Shown piece by piece: positions 7,312 through 15,173 of a stretch of 36,610 nt of DNA. The number at the start of each line of letters is the position of its first letter. Position 1 is the stretch's first letter. Below the pieces are notes generated by a model that worked only from the letters and a program-made list of their open reading frames with translations, was not told the DNA's origin and did not search any database. Source of the stretch: Rikenellaceae bacterium (GTDB lineage: Bacteria; Bacteroidota; Bacteroidia; Bacteroidales; UBA932); NCBI GenBank assembly GCA_900771335.1, contig CAAGNP010000039.1, positions 1 through 36,610 of the forward strand, written 5' to 3'. The position numbers and the translations under genes are program-made.

Positions 7312-8679
7312 TTAAAAAAGTTTGAAATACTCCTGGTATATATCTGCAGTATATCGGTTGAGCTCATCTTGAAGCTCATTGCCACTTTTATTTTTAAGGG
7401 ACTTCTCAAACTTGGTTTGATTCTTGAAAAGTTTTTCCTGAAATTTGTTGTTGGCCTTCCGGACACCTTTTATCCTTTCTGTGTAGTTTTCATGGATCCA
7501 GTTCCATTTGTCCACAAATTTCCACGCCACTCCATCGGGGTATTTGACCCTCTTGTCCTTAGCATCACTCATATGCTTTTCTATAGCCTCATCGGCAGTG
7601 GCAAAGCGTTGGAACCCTGCCGGAGATTTTGTCATCCCAGAATACCAGGGGATATAGACCTCTGCGCATGGTGCAGCACCTGTTGTCCACATGAGTGCGC
7701 CGATTTCTACAGGAAGATAGCTGCGCAATTGGAAGATGGTGGAGTTGACTGTGCTGTTTCTGCAAATGCACCATGGGTGCTGTTCCCCCTCTTCAATGTC
7801 CATTTTGACGTCAATGTTCTCGCCGTGGCTCCTGAGGATCTCCATCATGTCGCGAAGACCCACTTTTCTGTTTGGGGTTACGGCAAATGGATATGTGTCG
7901 GGATTCGTGGTGTATGTCTCGCCTGTCAGGTAGTTGAGTGCAGACATGTGGCGGATATAGTTCATCTTGCTGCTGTATGTGGATGGACGGGAATAGGCCT
8001 TCTTGAAGAGGAATTTGCCGTCTGTTTCAGGGTTGTACCAGCCCCTCTCCACAGCGTATGTGATTATATCGGGCGATCCCATAAAGTTGGCAGTATCCGA
8101 CAGATCCACTTCCCCTATGCAGTAGTAATTTGGGATGGCCATCACTTTGTCGTCAGGGACCCTTTGGGCCACCCAGTGACGCCCTTTAACGATGGCGCAA
8201 ACCCAACCTTCATCAGGGTCTGCGATAATATATGTCCTGCCAGAACCTCTGTATCCCCTCTCCTCGACGAGCTTTCCTATGAGTTCCACTGCGTGTCTGG
8301 CAGAGCGTGCCTTCTGCCCGACCAGTGTCCTGATCTCATACAGTACACCTCCGTCTGTCAGGTCCTCCCTGTCTTCTCGTGAGGTGCAGGCATCAGAGGC
8401 TACTGCCACTCCGTATTCGTTGAGAAATCCGTCTGCTACCTCCATCCCCGGGAACTCTATCCACAGATATTTGTTTGTCCCTGCTGCGTCATTACGGGGT
8501 ACATTGTAGATGTTCAACATCTGCTCACCGGTGTCGTCCTCGTTGTGAGCCAGAAGGACTGAGCCGTCAACTGTGGCATTTTTTCCGGCAAGTATGCCGA
8601 AACAATTGAGGCCATCCTGGGCGCTCAGCAATGAGATGCTTGTCAGAATGGCGACAATCGCCGAAAATACTCTTTTCAT
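7312..8679 (-). CDS. Exported C69-family dipeptidase
   Basis: N-terminal-nucleophile dipeptidase of peptidase family C69 (PepD-like). A signal peptide of about 20 residues (MKRVFSAIVAILTSISLLSA) is followed by the conserved start LNCFGILAGKNATVDGS, with Cys26 as the expected catalytic nucleophile, then LLAHNEDD. At 455 residues the length is plausible for this group, and the chain ends in a lysine-rich helical tail. It would act in the periplasm or at the surface, splitting dipeptides. It lies 10 bases after the nitroreductase gene and 12 before patB, so the three are probably one operon. Substrate preference is unknown. Confidence 0.87.
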   Translation of the reverse strand: MKRVFSAIVAILTSISLLSAQDGLNCFGILAGKNATVDGSVLLAHNEDDTGEQMLNIYNVPRNDAAGTNKYLWIEFPGMEVADGFLNEYGVAVASDACTSREDREDLTDGGVLYEIRTLVGQKARSARHAVELIGKLVEERGYRGSGRTYIIADPDEGWVCAIVKGRHWVAQRVPDDKVMAIPNYYCIGEVDLSDTANFMGSPDIITYAVERGWYNPETDGKFLFKKAYSRPSTYSSKMNYIRHMSALNYLTGETYTTNPDTYPFAVTPNRKVGLRDMMEILRSHGENIDVKMDIEEGEQHPWCICRNSTVNSTIFQLRSYLPVEIGALMWTTGAAPCAEVYIPWYSGMTKSPAGFQRFATADEAIEKHMSDAKDKRVKYPDGVAWKFVDKWNWIHENYTERIKGVRKANNKFQEKLFKNQTKFEKSLKNKSGNELQDELNRYTADIYQEYFKLF

Positions 8680-8689
8680 ATATTGAAAA

Positions 8690-9316
8690 TTAGTCGATAA
8701 ACTTCACTTTTTCCATCATGCGTGGTTTCGCTTCAGGACTCTCGTCCGGCCAGCCAAGACCGATACATAGAGAGAGTTCGTAGTTCTCGCTGAAACCCAA
8801 TTTTTCAAGAACAGGCTTGCAGGCATCGTTGTCCATCATCATTCGTACAGGGCTTGCCAAGCACACTGAACCTACTCCATATGACCATGCAGACAACATG
8901 ATGTTTTGTGAGAGCATACCGCAGTCGTATGCTGAGAACGGATAAGTGGTGTCTCTGGCGATGAATACCATAATTGGGGCATCTCTGAAGCATCCGTGTG
9001 CAAATTCAGGTTTCATCTGAGGGTGACCTTTTGCAATGGCATCCTTAATCTCATCCATTACTGCAGGGTTGTCAACTATGCGCACCTCCCACGACTGTTT
9101 GTTCTGTCCGTTGGGCGCATTGATGCCGCACTCCATGATTTTGGTCAGAATCTCTCTGCTTACAGGCTCTGCTGTATATTTGCGGATACTGCGGCGGGTC
9201 ATCATATTTCCGATAGCGGCGTTGTCATATTGTGATTCCTCCTGAACAGGGGCCTGTTGGCATGAGATGGTGGCCATAAGTGCGATTGCAACAAGGATAA
9301 GTTTGGTCGGTTTCAT
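8690..9316 (-). CDS. Nitroreductase-family flavoprotein with a lipoprotein signal
   Basis: A 208-residue FMN-dependent nitroreductase-like oxidoreductase. The family start MMTRRSIRKYTAEPVS (38-53), the NAPNGQNKQSWE segment (67-77) and the closing GLGWPDESPEAKPR support this. The N-terminus is a clear lipoprotein signal with lipobox TISC (Cys19), so the enzyme is predicted to be membrane-tethered outside the cytoplasm, unusual for a flavin enzyme of this kind. An upstream ATG at 9364 lies ahead of the apparent transcription start, so the start at 9316 is chosen. It is the first gene of a three-gene run. The true substrate is unknown. Confidence 0.85.
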   Translation of the reverse strand: MKPTKLILVAIALMATISCQQAPVQEESQYDNAAIGNMMTRRSIRKYTAEPVSREILTKIMECGINAPNGQNKQSWEVRIVDNPAVMDEIKDAIAKGHPQMKPEFAHGCFRDAPIMVFIARDTTYPFSAYDCGMLSQNIMLSAWSYGVGSVCLASPVRMMMDNDACKPVLEKLGFSENYELSLCIGLGWPDESPEAKPRMMEKVKFID

Positions 9317-9328
9317 AATATATTGATA

Positions 9329-9356
9329 TTGTGTTTGGACAAATTTACTATTTTTG
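9329..9356 (+). promoter_or_regulatory. Promoter of the methyltransferase gene
   Basis: TATTTTTG at 9349-9356 matches the -7 box, with TTG at 9329-9331 (17-base spacing) as a weaker -33 element. The start codon at 9379 would follow about 18 bases after transcription begins. Confidence 0.45.
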
Positions 9357-9369
9357 TTTGTCAAAACAA
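9340..9369 (-). promoter_or_regulatory. Promoter of the nitroreductase operon
   Basis: On the minus strand, TTG (9369-9367), 19 bases, then TAAATTTG (9347-9340) matches the Bacteroidota -33/-7 consensus. Transcription would begin near 9336, 20 bases before the ATG. It interleaves with the divergent promoter of the methyltransferase gene. Confidence 0.6.
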
Positions 9370-9378
9370 TAACCGGTT

Positions 9379-10113
9379 ATGTCAAAATTGCCACTTTCTG
9401 CACTTAACGACCCTATGGGTGCAGCTATATACGAATACCATACATCGGGCAAGGCTGCCAAACTCAGGGTATTCTCCTCGCAGTTCGATGAGGATGAGAT
9501 CCCTGTGGCAGACCTATTCAGAGGATTCGAAGAGATGCCGTATCTGGAAAAACTGGCCCTTGAGATGGCTCAGGGCTCGATTCTCGATGTGGGGGCAGGG
9601 GCCGGTTGCCACTCCATTGCCCTTGGGCAGATGGGCAAATATGCTACTGCAATAGATATCTCGCCCCTTTCGGTGCAGGTGATGAAACAGAGGGGGGTGA
9701 ATGCCCGTGTGGCAGATTTCTTTGACCCTTCGTTTGCCGGGCAGTATGACACCGTCCTTCTGCTGATGAATGGGTCCGGAATTATCGGCAAGGTGGAGAA
9801 TATCGGGAGGTTCTTCGACCGGCTTAAAGCCATCGTCCGCCCGGGCGGGTGTGCGCTTATGGATTCCAGTGATTTGAGGTATCTTTATGAGGATGAGGAT
9901 GGAAGCTTTGTTGTAGACCTTGCCGGGGATTACTACGGAGAGCTCGATTACAGGATGCAGTACCGCAATGTAAAAGGGGGGACCTTTGACTGGCTCTATA
10001 TAGATTTTCAGACCCTCTCTTATTATGCGGAGCAGAACGGTTTCAGTGCCGAACTTGTCGCAGAGGGTGAACATTATGATTATTTGGCAAAATTGACGCA
10101 GTTGCGTCCTTAA
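9379..10113 (+). CDS. Class I SAM-dependent methyltransferase
   Basis: A 244-residue soluble protein with the Rossmann-fold methyltransferase pattern: motif I ILDVGAGAGCHS (68-79), motif II acidic end AIDIS, and a later DTVLLLMNGSGIIGK segment. A helical N-terminal part of about 60 residues precedes the catalytic domain. Nothing reveals the substrate. It is transcribed alone, divergently from the nitroreductase operon, and ends at a short hairpin overlapping its stop codon. A small-molecule substrate is as likely as a macromolecule. Confidence 0.82.
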   Translation: MSKLPLSALNDPMGAAIYEYHTSGKAAKLRVFSSQFDEDEIPVADLFRGFEEMPYLEKLALEMAQGSILDVGAGAGCHSIALGQMGKYATAIDISPLSVQVMKQRGVNARVADFFDPSFAGQYDTVLLLMNGSGIIGKVENIGRFFDRLKAIVRPGGCALMDSSDLRYLYEDEDGSFVVDLAGDYYGELDYRMQYRNVKGGTFDWLYIDFQTLSYYAEQNGFSAELVAEGEHYDYLAKLTQLRP

Positions 10114-10120
10114 TTTTTTT
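10095..10120 (+). terminator. Short terminator after the methyltransferase gene
   Basis: GACGC (10095-10099), loop AGTT, GCGTC (10104-10108), then seven T at 10114-10120. The stem lies inside the last codons. The T-run also supplies part of the -33 box of the following hydrogenase promoter. Confidence 0.5.
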
Positions 10121-10149
10121 GGTAAATTTTACCTCTTGCTATATCTTTG
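10118..10149 (+). promoter_or_regulatory. Promoter of the [FeFe] hydrogenase gene
   Basis: TTTG (10118-10121), 20 bases, then TATCTTTG (10142-10149) is an excellent match to the Bacteroidota promoter. Transcription would start near 10153, giving a leader of about 22 bases to the GTG start at 10176 and supporting that start. Confidence 0.7.
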
Positions 10150-10175
10150 CAGACTATTTTTAAACTTGACTGACA

Positions 10176-11645
10176 GTGGCATTTACAACTAACACAAACA
10201 TCGTGCGTTACAAGCTTTTGGCGAAGCTCGTAGGCCTTTGGAAAGATGGCAAACTTGTAGAGAAAATTGACTATCTTCCTATCGAATTGAGCCCAAGAAA
10301 TTCTAAAGTTCTTGGAAGATGCTGTGTGCATAAAGAGAGAGCGGTGTGGAAATACAAATCTTTCCCTCTGCTTGGTTTTGACATGTGGGATGAGACAGAT
10401 GAGCTAAAACCCCTTTCGGCATATGCAAAAGAGGCTATGGAGAGGACAAAGATGAAAGAAAACATCATGTGTGTTATCGACGAGGCATGTTCATCTTGCG
10501 TCTCTATTAAATATGAGATTACATCCCTTTGTAAAGGTTGTGTGGCCCGTAATTGCTACATGAACTGTCCTAAGGATGCTGTATATTTCGATTCAAACGG
10601 ACAGGCTAAGATCGATCACTCTAAGTGTATCAGCTGCGGTATCTGCCATAAGAGCTGTCCATATCACGCTATCGTATATATCCCAATCCCATGCGAAGAG
10701 GCTTGTCCTGTAGGGGCTATCTCCAAGGATGAGAATGGCTATGAACATATCGATGAAGACAAATGTATCTTCTGCGGCAAGTGTATGAAAGCTTGTCCTT
10801 TCGGTGCCATCTTCGAAATATCACAGATCTTTGACATTCTGAACGCTATCCGTCGCGGTGAGAAAGTGGTAGTGGTTCCTGCTCCTGCTGTTCTGGCCCA
10901 GTACAAACAGCCTGTTGAGAAGGTGTACGGTGCATTGAAGGCGATAGGCTTCAGTGATGTAGTAGAGGTGGCTAAAGGTGCCATGGTCACTACAGAGCAC
11001 GAGGCAGAAGAGCTTCTGGAGAAGGTGAAAGAGGGTCAGCCATTCATGACCACATCTTGCTGCCCTTCATATGTGGAGCTTGTCAAGAAGCATATTCCTG
11101 AGATGATGCCATATGTTTCACATACCAAGTCACCTATGTACTACACTGCACAAATGGTGAAAGAGGCGGATCCTCAAGCTAAAGTGGTATTCCTCGGCCC
11201 TTGTATCGGTAAGAGAAAAGAGGCAAAAGGTATTGAATATGTGGACTATGTAATGTCATTTGAAGAGTTCAATGCCGTGCTTATAGGTATGGGTATCAAT
11301 ATCGATGACTGCGAGCCTTATGTTATCGAGGATGAGTCTATGAGAGAGGCTCACGGCTTTGCACGTACAGGCGGTGTGTCTGATGCTGTTGTGGCTTACC
11401 TTGGAGAGAGGGCAAATGGTCTTCAGATCGTGAAGGTGGCAGACATGAACAAAAAGAATATCGGTCTGCTTAAGAGCTATGCCAAGAGGGGTTCGGCAAA
11501 TGCCCATTTCGTGGAGGTGATGACTTGTGAAAACGGATGTATCACCGGTCCGGTGGCATTCAATCCTGATTTGATGCAGAGTCAGATGATCTTCAACAAG
11601 GCTATGGCTGCGGTGAAGAAGTCTTATGCAGATGAGAAAAAATAG
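10176..11645 (+). CDS. Monomeric [FeFe] hydrogenase, probably group B
   Basis: A 489-residue cytoplasmic iron-only hydrogenase. Order: a cysteine-containing N-terminal region (1-115); three [4Fe-4S] motifs (C119-C131, C151-C161 as CISCGICHKSC, C197-C207 as CIFCGKCMKAC, with C173/C177 between); then the H-cluster domain. H-cluster ligands are complete: TSCCPS (C295 proton relay, C296), GPCIGK (C343), MTCENGC (C451, C455). P2 has Gly where group A enzymes have Met, which with the N-terminal region suggests the group B type common in anaerobic Bacteroidota. It would make or use H2 with ferredoxin. The start is GTG: an in-frame TGA lies at 10167 and no ATG is suitably placed. No HydE, HydF or HydG maturase is in the window. 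Confidence 0.9.
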   Translation: MAFTTNTNIVRYKLLAKLVGLWKDGKLVEKIDYLPIELSPRNSKVLGRCCVHKERAVWKYKSFPLLGFDMWDETDELKPLSAYAKEAMERTKMKENIMCVIDEACSSCVSIKYEITSLCKGCVARNCYMNCPKDAVYFDSNGQAKIDHSKCISCGICHKSCPYHAIVYIPIPCEEACPVGAISKDENGYEHIDEDKCIFCGKCMKACPFGAIFEISQIFDILNAIRRGEKVVVVPAPAVLAQYKQPVEKVYGALKAIGFSDVVEVAKGAMVTTEHEAEELLEKVKEGQPFMTTSCCPSYVELVKKHIPEMMPYVSHTKSPMYYTAQMVKEADPQAKVVFLGPCIGKRKEAKGIEYVDYVMSFEEFNAVLIGMGINIDDCEPYVIEDESMREAHGFARTGGVSDAVVAYLGERANGLQIVKVADMNKKNIGLLKSYAKRGSANAHFVEVMTCENGCITGPVAFNPDLMQSQMIFNKAMAAVKKSYADEKK

Positions 11646-11685
11646 AGATTCCGCCCAAGTGGTGTGACTCTGAAAAAATAATTGG

Positions 11686-11727
11686 AAGAGGGTGGCTAAT
11701 ACTTATTGGTCATCCTCTTTTTTATTT
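11686..11727 (+). terminator. Rho-independent terminator of the hydrogenase gene
   Basis: AAGAGGGTGGCTAA (11686-11699) pairs with TTGGTCATCCTCTT (11706-11719) over 14 positions with three G-U pairs and a 6-base loop, followed by TTTTATTTTAA. It lies 40 bases past the stop codon. Confidence 0.8.
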
Positions 11728-11737
11728 TAAAATTTCT

Positions 11738-11745
11738 TACATTTG
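11738..11745 (+). promoter_or_regulatory. -7 box abutting the NifX-like start codon
   Basis: TACATTTG at 11738-11745 matches TAnnTTTG and is only four bases before the ATG at 11750. If used, transcription would begin at or within a base or two of the start codon, giving a leaderless message. No good -33 box was found. Confidence 0.45.
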
Positions 11746-11749
11746 TAAG

Positions 11750-12115
11750 ATGAAACTGATTAGCTTAAAGGTTGCCGTCCCTACCCGTGACGGCGTAGTG
11801 GATGACCATTTTGGCCATTGTGCATATTATACTGTATATACTGTAGTAAATCAGATGGTTGTGGGATCTGAAACACTTCCGTCGCCCCAAGGTTGCGGAT
11901 GCAAGTCCAATATAGCATCTGTACTTGAAGGGATGGGGGTAAAAGTGATGCTTGCCGGCAATATGGGGCAGGGGGCTAAAAATGTCCTTGAGAGTCACAA
12001 TATCTCTGTGATCAGAGGGTGTTCCGGCCCGGTCGATGAACTGGTGAAGAACTATCTGGAGGGGAAAGTGTCAGATTCTGGTGAGGGCTGTGGCCATCAC
12101 GATTGTCAAGGTTGA
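11750..12115 (+). CDS. NifX/NafY-like (dinitrogenase Fe-Mo cofactor domain) small protein
   Basis: A 121-residue protein of the superfamily that includes NifX, NafY and the C-terminal part of NifB. Visible marks are VAVPTRDGVVDDHFGHCAYY near the N-terminus, IASVLEGMGVKVMLAGNMGQGA in the middle and a C-terminal Cys/His tail (GEGCGHHDCQ). Cysteines at 24, 49, 51, 91, 114 and 119 with His116-117 could bind iron or an Fe-S cofactor. Standalone members occur in many non-nitrogen-fixing anaerobes and their role is unclear. It lies between a hydrogenase and a DUF4290/ftsK operon, 17 bases before the next gene. A link to Fe-S handling is inference. Confidence 0.8.
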   Translation: MKLISLKVAVPTRDGVVDDHFGHCAYYTVYTVVNQMVVGSETLPSPQGCGCKSNIASVLEGMGVKVMLAGNMGQGAKNVLESHNISVIRGCSGPVDELVKNYLEGKVSDSGEGCGHHDCQG

Positions 12116-12132
12116 TAATATTAGAAATTCCT

Positions 12133-12792
12133 ATGGAAGAGAAGGATAAAGATTACAATACGCAGCGTAAGAAGCTTCTTATGCCTGAGTATGGACGCAA
12201 TGTCCAGAAGATGGTGGAGTATGTAAAGAATATTCCCGACAGAGATAAGAGAAATGAGCAGATCAAGGCGGTAGTGGGTGTTATGGGTACACTCAATCCG
12301 CAGTTGAGGGATATTGAGGATTTCAAGCACAAGCTGTGGGACCATGTCCAGATAATAGCAGATTTTGATATCGACATAGATTCTCCATATGAGATCCCTA
12401 CCAGGGATATCATCACATCGAAGCCTGAGGCGATGGATTATAACCAGACCCCTATAGAGGCCCGCCACTATGGACGCAATATCGAGAATATGATTCAGGT
12501 GATTGCTGCCAAGGAGGATGACCAGATGAAGGATGCTATGATAAAGGCCCTTGCTTCGTATATGAGACAGCAGTATCTTATATGGAACAAGGATACCGTA
12601 TCTGAGGAGACCATCTATAACGACATCAGGATCCTTTCTAAAGGGAAACTGATAGTCCCTGACCATATCCATTTGGACCATATATCTGACAAGGAGGTTT
12701 TCAACCGTCCCGGTATTATGGGTCAGAAAGAGGGTCAGCCGAGAAACCAACACAACAGAAACAAAAACGGTAAAAAACGCTGGAAAAAATAA
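12133..12792 (+). CDS. DUF4290 family protein
   Basis: A 219-residue soluble protein of unknown function, recognised as DUF4290, a family that appears confined to Bacteroidota. It carries two similar segments, MPEYGRNVQKMVEYV near residue 17 and EARHYGRNIENMIQVIAA near 113, suggesting an internal repeat. The last 20 residues are very basic (QHNRNKNGKKRWKK), as in nucleic-acid-binding tails. An alternative ATG at 12103 overlaps the preceding gene and adds ten unsupported residues, so 12133 is preferred. Its stop codon overlaps the ftsK start by one base (TAATG), which implies coupling with the chromosome-segregation translocase. Confidence 0.8.
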   Translation: MEEKDKDYNTQRKKLLMPEYGRNVQKMVEYVKNIPDRDKRNEQIKAVVGVMGTLNPQLRDIEDFKHKLWDHVQIIADFDIDIDSPYEIPTRDIITSKPEAMDYNQTPIEARHYGRNIENMIQVIAAKEDDQMKDAMIKALASYMRQQYLIWNKDTVSEETIYNDIRILSKGKLIVPDHIHLDHISDKEVFNRPGIMGQKEGQPRNQHNRNKNGKKRWKK

Positions 12793-15173
12793 TGAAACAA
12801 GAGCACAAGAAAGTATTGAGATTTGTATGTGGGGCTATATTTGCCCTTCTTACCGTCTTTACCTTTTACTCATTGGTGACATATCTTTTTACATGGAACA
12901 ATGACCAGAGCCTTTTGTTCCAGGATAATCTTATGGACAATGTGGTAAAAGCGAGAAATGGTGGCGGCAAGCTGGGGTTTGTGTGGTCAAACTTCCTTGT
13001 GGCCAAATTGTTCGGGCTCGGTGCTTTCGTGGTCCCTTTCTTTTTTGGAGGAGTATCGGTGTTCTGTTTCAGAAAAAGGGATATAAATCTTGTAAGACTC
13101 TTCTTTCTTACATTGATGGGAAGTATTGTCCTGTCGATGGCATTCTCTTTTGTCTTTTCACTTGTTGGCAAGTTCTCTCTGTTCGGAGAGGGGGCAGGCG
13201 GATCTTACGGTCACTACATCAACGAGTGGCTCTGCGCCATGCTGGGCAATTTTGGAGCAGGTGGTGTAATTGTTCTCCTTCTGCTTATATGGGCAGTTCT
13301 TTTGAACGACAGAGTGGTGGATAAGATTAATGAACTTTTCGATAAAATGGCACCGAAAGAGGAGAAGAAGGCCAATAAGAAAGAAGAGGAGGTGGTGGTG
13401 GCAGTCCCAGCAGCAGAGCCTCAGGAGAAAGTGTTTGAGGTGGTGGATCTTGCAGCTGAAGCCGATTCTGAAGAGGATTCCCTATTGGATATTGATGATA
13501 TGGGCGATGAGCAGATGGAGAGTGAGGAGGAGGTTCCAGAGGATCTTCCTGCTGATGATGCACCTGCGTTTGTGGCACCCGATGAGGAGGATCTCCCTCC
13601 ACTTGAAGTGATACCGGGGCAGGAGGTCAACTTTGACGGCGATGACGAGAAATGGAAAGAGAGATATGACCCACGTCTCACACTCTCAAGATATAAGTTC
13701 CCTACCACTTCGCTTCTTGATGACTACCAGTCACAATGGTATGAGGTTTCAAAAGAGGAGCTTGAGAAGAACAATCAGAAAATCGTAAATACCCTTAAGG
13801 ACTATAAGATCAGTATCACCAAGATATCTGCGAGAATTGGCCCGACAGTGACCCTTTATGAAGTGGTCCCTGCTCCTGGTGTCAGAGTATCCCAGATCAA
13901 GAGACTTGAGGAGGATATCGCCCTCTCTCTTGCAGCTAAAGGTGTCCGCGTGGTGACACTTGTGGGTACAAATGCGATAGGTATTGAGGTGGCTAACGAC
14001 AAACCAAGCGTGGTGTCGATGAAGTCTGTTCTGGAGGATCCCAAGTTCAGGAACAGCAAATACGATCTCCCTGTGGCAATAGGCCGTACTATCTCAAACG
14101 AGGTGTTCAGCTTTGACCTGGCCAAAATGCCACACTTGCTGGTAGCAGGTGCTACCGGTCAGGGTAAGTCTGTAGGTCTTAATGCCATTATCACTTCATT
14201 GGTGTACAAGAAGCACCCTGCAGAGCTCAAGTTTGTGATGGTTGACCCCAAAAAGGTGGAGTTGTCCCTATACTCACCACTTAATGACCACTATTTGGCC
14301 AAACTTCCAGATGAGGAGGATGCTATCATTACCGATACCGATAAAGTGGTGTATACACTAAAATCTCTTTGCAAACTGATGGACAGAAGGTATGACCTTT
14401 TGAAAGCAGCTGCTGTCAGAAATGTGAAGGAGTACAATGAGAAATTCCTGTCACGCAAGCTCAATCCGCAGAAGGGTCACGACTATATGCCATATATCGT
14501 GGTGATTATTGATGAGTTTGCAGACTTGCTTATCACAGCAGGAAGGGATGTAGAGGAGCCTATTGCACGTTTGGCCCAGCTTGCCCGTGCCATCGGTATC
14601 CATTTGGTGATAGCTACACAGAGACCTACCACAAATATTATTACAGGATCCATCAAGGCGAACTTCCCTGCCAGAATAGCGTTCAAGGTGATGTCAAGTA
14701 TAGACTCCAAGACTATTCTCGATCAGACAGGTGCCAACAGACTTATCGGTCGTGGTGATATGTTGATTATGACAGGCAGCAGTGAGCCTACACGTGTGCA
14801 GTGTGCATTTATCGACACCCCTGAAGTGGAGAGGATTACAGACCATATCAGCGGTCAGGCAGGTTATGGAATGGCATATTTATTGCCTGAGTATATTCCG
14901 GAAGATGGTTCTTCACCGGCCATTAAGGTGACCGGTTCAGGCGACAGGGATGACCTTTTCAAAGAGGCAGCCCGTCTGGTGGTGAGAGAGCAGCAAGGAT
15001 CTACCTCACTTATACAGAGAAAGATGAACCTCGGCTACAATAGGGCGGGCAGGATTATGGACCAGCTTGAGGAGGCCGGTATCGTGGGTCCGTCTGAAGG
15101 AAGCAAGGCCCGTCAGGTGAGGGTGACATCGTCTGAGGCGTTGGAGTCCATTTTTAGTACTTTAGGATTGTAA
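12792..15173 (+). CDS. ftsK: DNA translocase FtsK/SpoIIIE
   Basis: A 793-residue membrane-anchored DNA pump that clears and sorts chromosome termini at the division septum. Order: four hydrophobic segments in 1-172; a charged, acidic linker (about 190-290); the motor domain with Walker A GATGQGKS (453-460), Walker B VVIIDEF (570-576) and ATQRPTTNIITGSIKANFPAR; and the C-terminal gamma winged helix (about 725-790, QGSTSLIQRKMNLGYNRAGR) that reads polar DNA motifs. The linker is much shorter than in E. coli FtsK and resembles SpoIIIE in length. One-base overlaps join it to the DUF4290 gene before and the LolA-like gene after. Confidence 0.96.
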   Translation: MKQEHKKVLRFVCGAIFALLTVFTFYSLVTYLFTWNNDQSLLFQDNLMDNVVKARNGGGKLGFVWSNFLVAKLFGLGAFVVPFFFGGVSVFCFRKRDINLVRLFFLTLMGSIVLSMAFSFVFSLVGKFSLFGEGAGGSYGHYINEWLCAMLGNFGAGGVIVLLLLIWAVLLNDRVVDKINELFDKMAPKEEKKANKKEEEVVVAVPAAEPQEKVFEVVDLAAEADSEEDSLLDIDDMGDEQMESEEEVPEDLPADDAPAFVAPDEEDLPPLEVIPGQEVNFDGDDEKWKERYDPRLTLSRYKFPTTSLLDDYQSQWYEVSKEELEKNNQKIVNTLKDYKISITKISARIGPTVTLYEVVPAPGVRVSQIKRLEEDIALSLAAKGVRVVTLVGTNAIGIEVANDKPSVVSMKSVLEDPKFRNSKYDLPVAIGRTISNEVFSFDLAKMPHLLVAGATGQGKSVGLNAIITSLVYKKHPAELKFVMVDPKKVELSLYSPLNDHYLAKLPDEEDAIITDTDKVVYTLKSLCKLMDRRYDLLKAAAVRNVKEYNEKFLSRKLNPQKGHDYMPYIVVIIDEFADLLITAGRDVEEPIARLAQLARAIGIHLVIATQRPTTNIITGSIKANFPARIAFKVMSSIDSKTILDQTGANRLIGRGDMLIMTGSSEPTRVQCAFIDTPEVERITDHISGQAGYGMAYLLPEYIPEDGSSPAIKVTGSGDRDDLFKEAARLVVREQQGSTSLIQRKMNLGYNRAGRIMDQLEEAGIVGPSEGSKARQVRVTSSEALESIFSTLGL

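Noticed and set aside
7291..8382. A long plus-strand open frame (363 codons) opposite the dipeptidase gene.
   Set aside because: It is antisense to a clear C69 dipeptidase, has no recognisable domain and reads as a shadow of that gene's codon pattern.
9514..10074. A 186-codon minus-strand frame inside the methyltransferase gene.
   Set aside because: The plus-strand frame has a clear SAM-binding motif; the opposite one has nothing recognisable.
12121..12753. A 210-codon minus-strand frame opposite the DUF4290 gene.
   Set aside because: It is antisense to a gene in a coupled operon and its translation has low-complexity Leu/Ile runs.
13330..13620. Repeated GAGGA/GATGA stretches in ftsK as a DNA repeat.
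   Set aside because: They encode the acidic linker of FtsK and are explained by Glu/Asp-rich coding.
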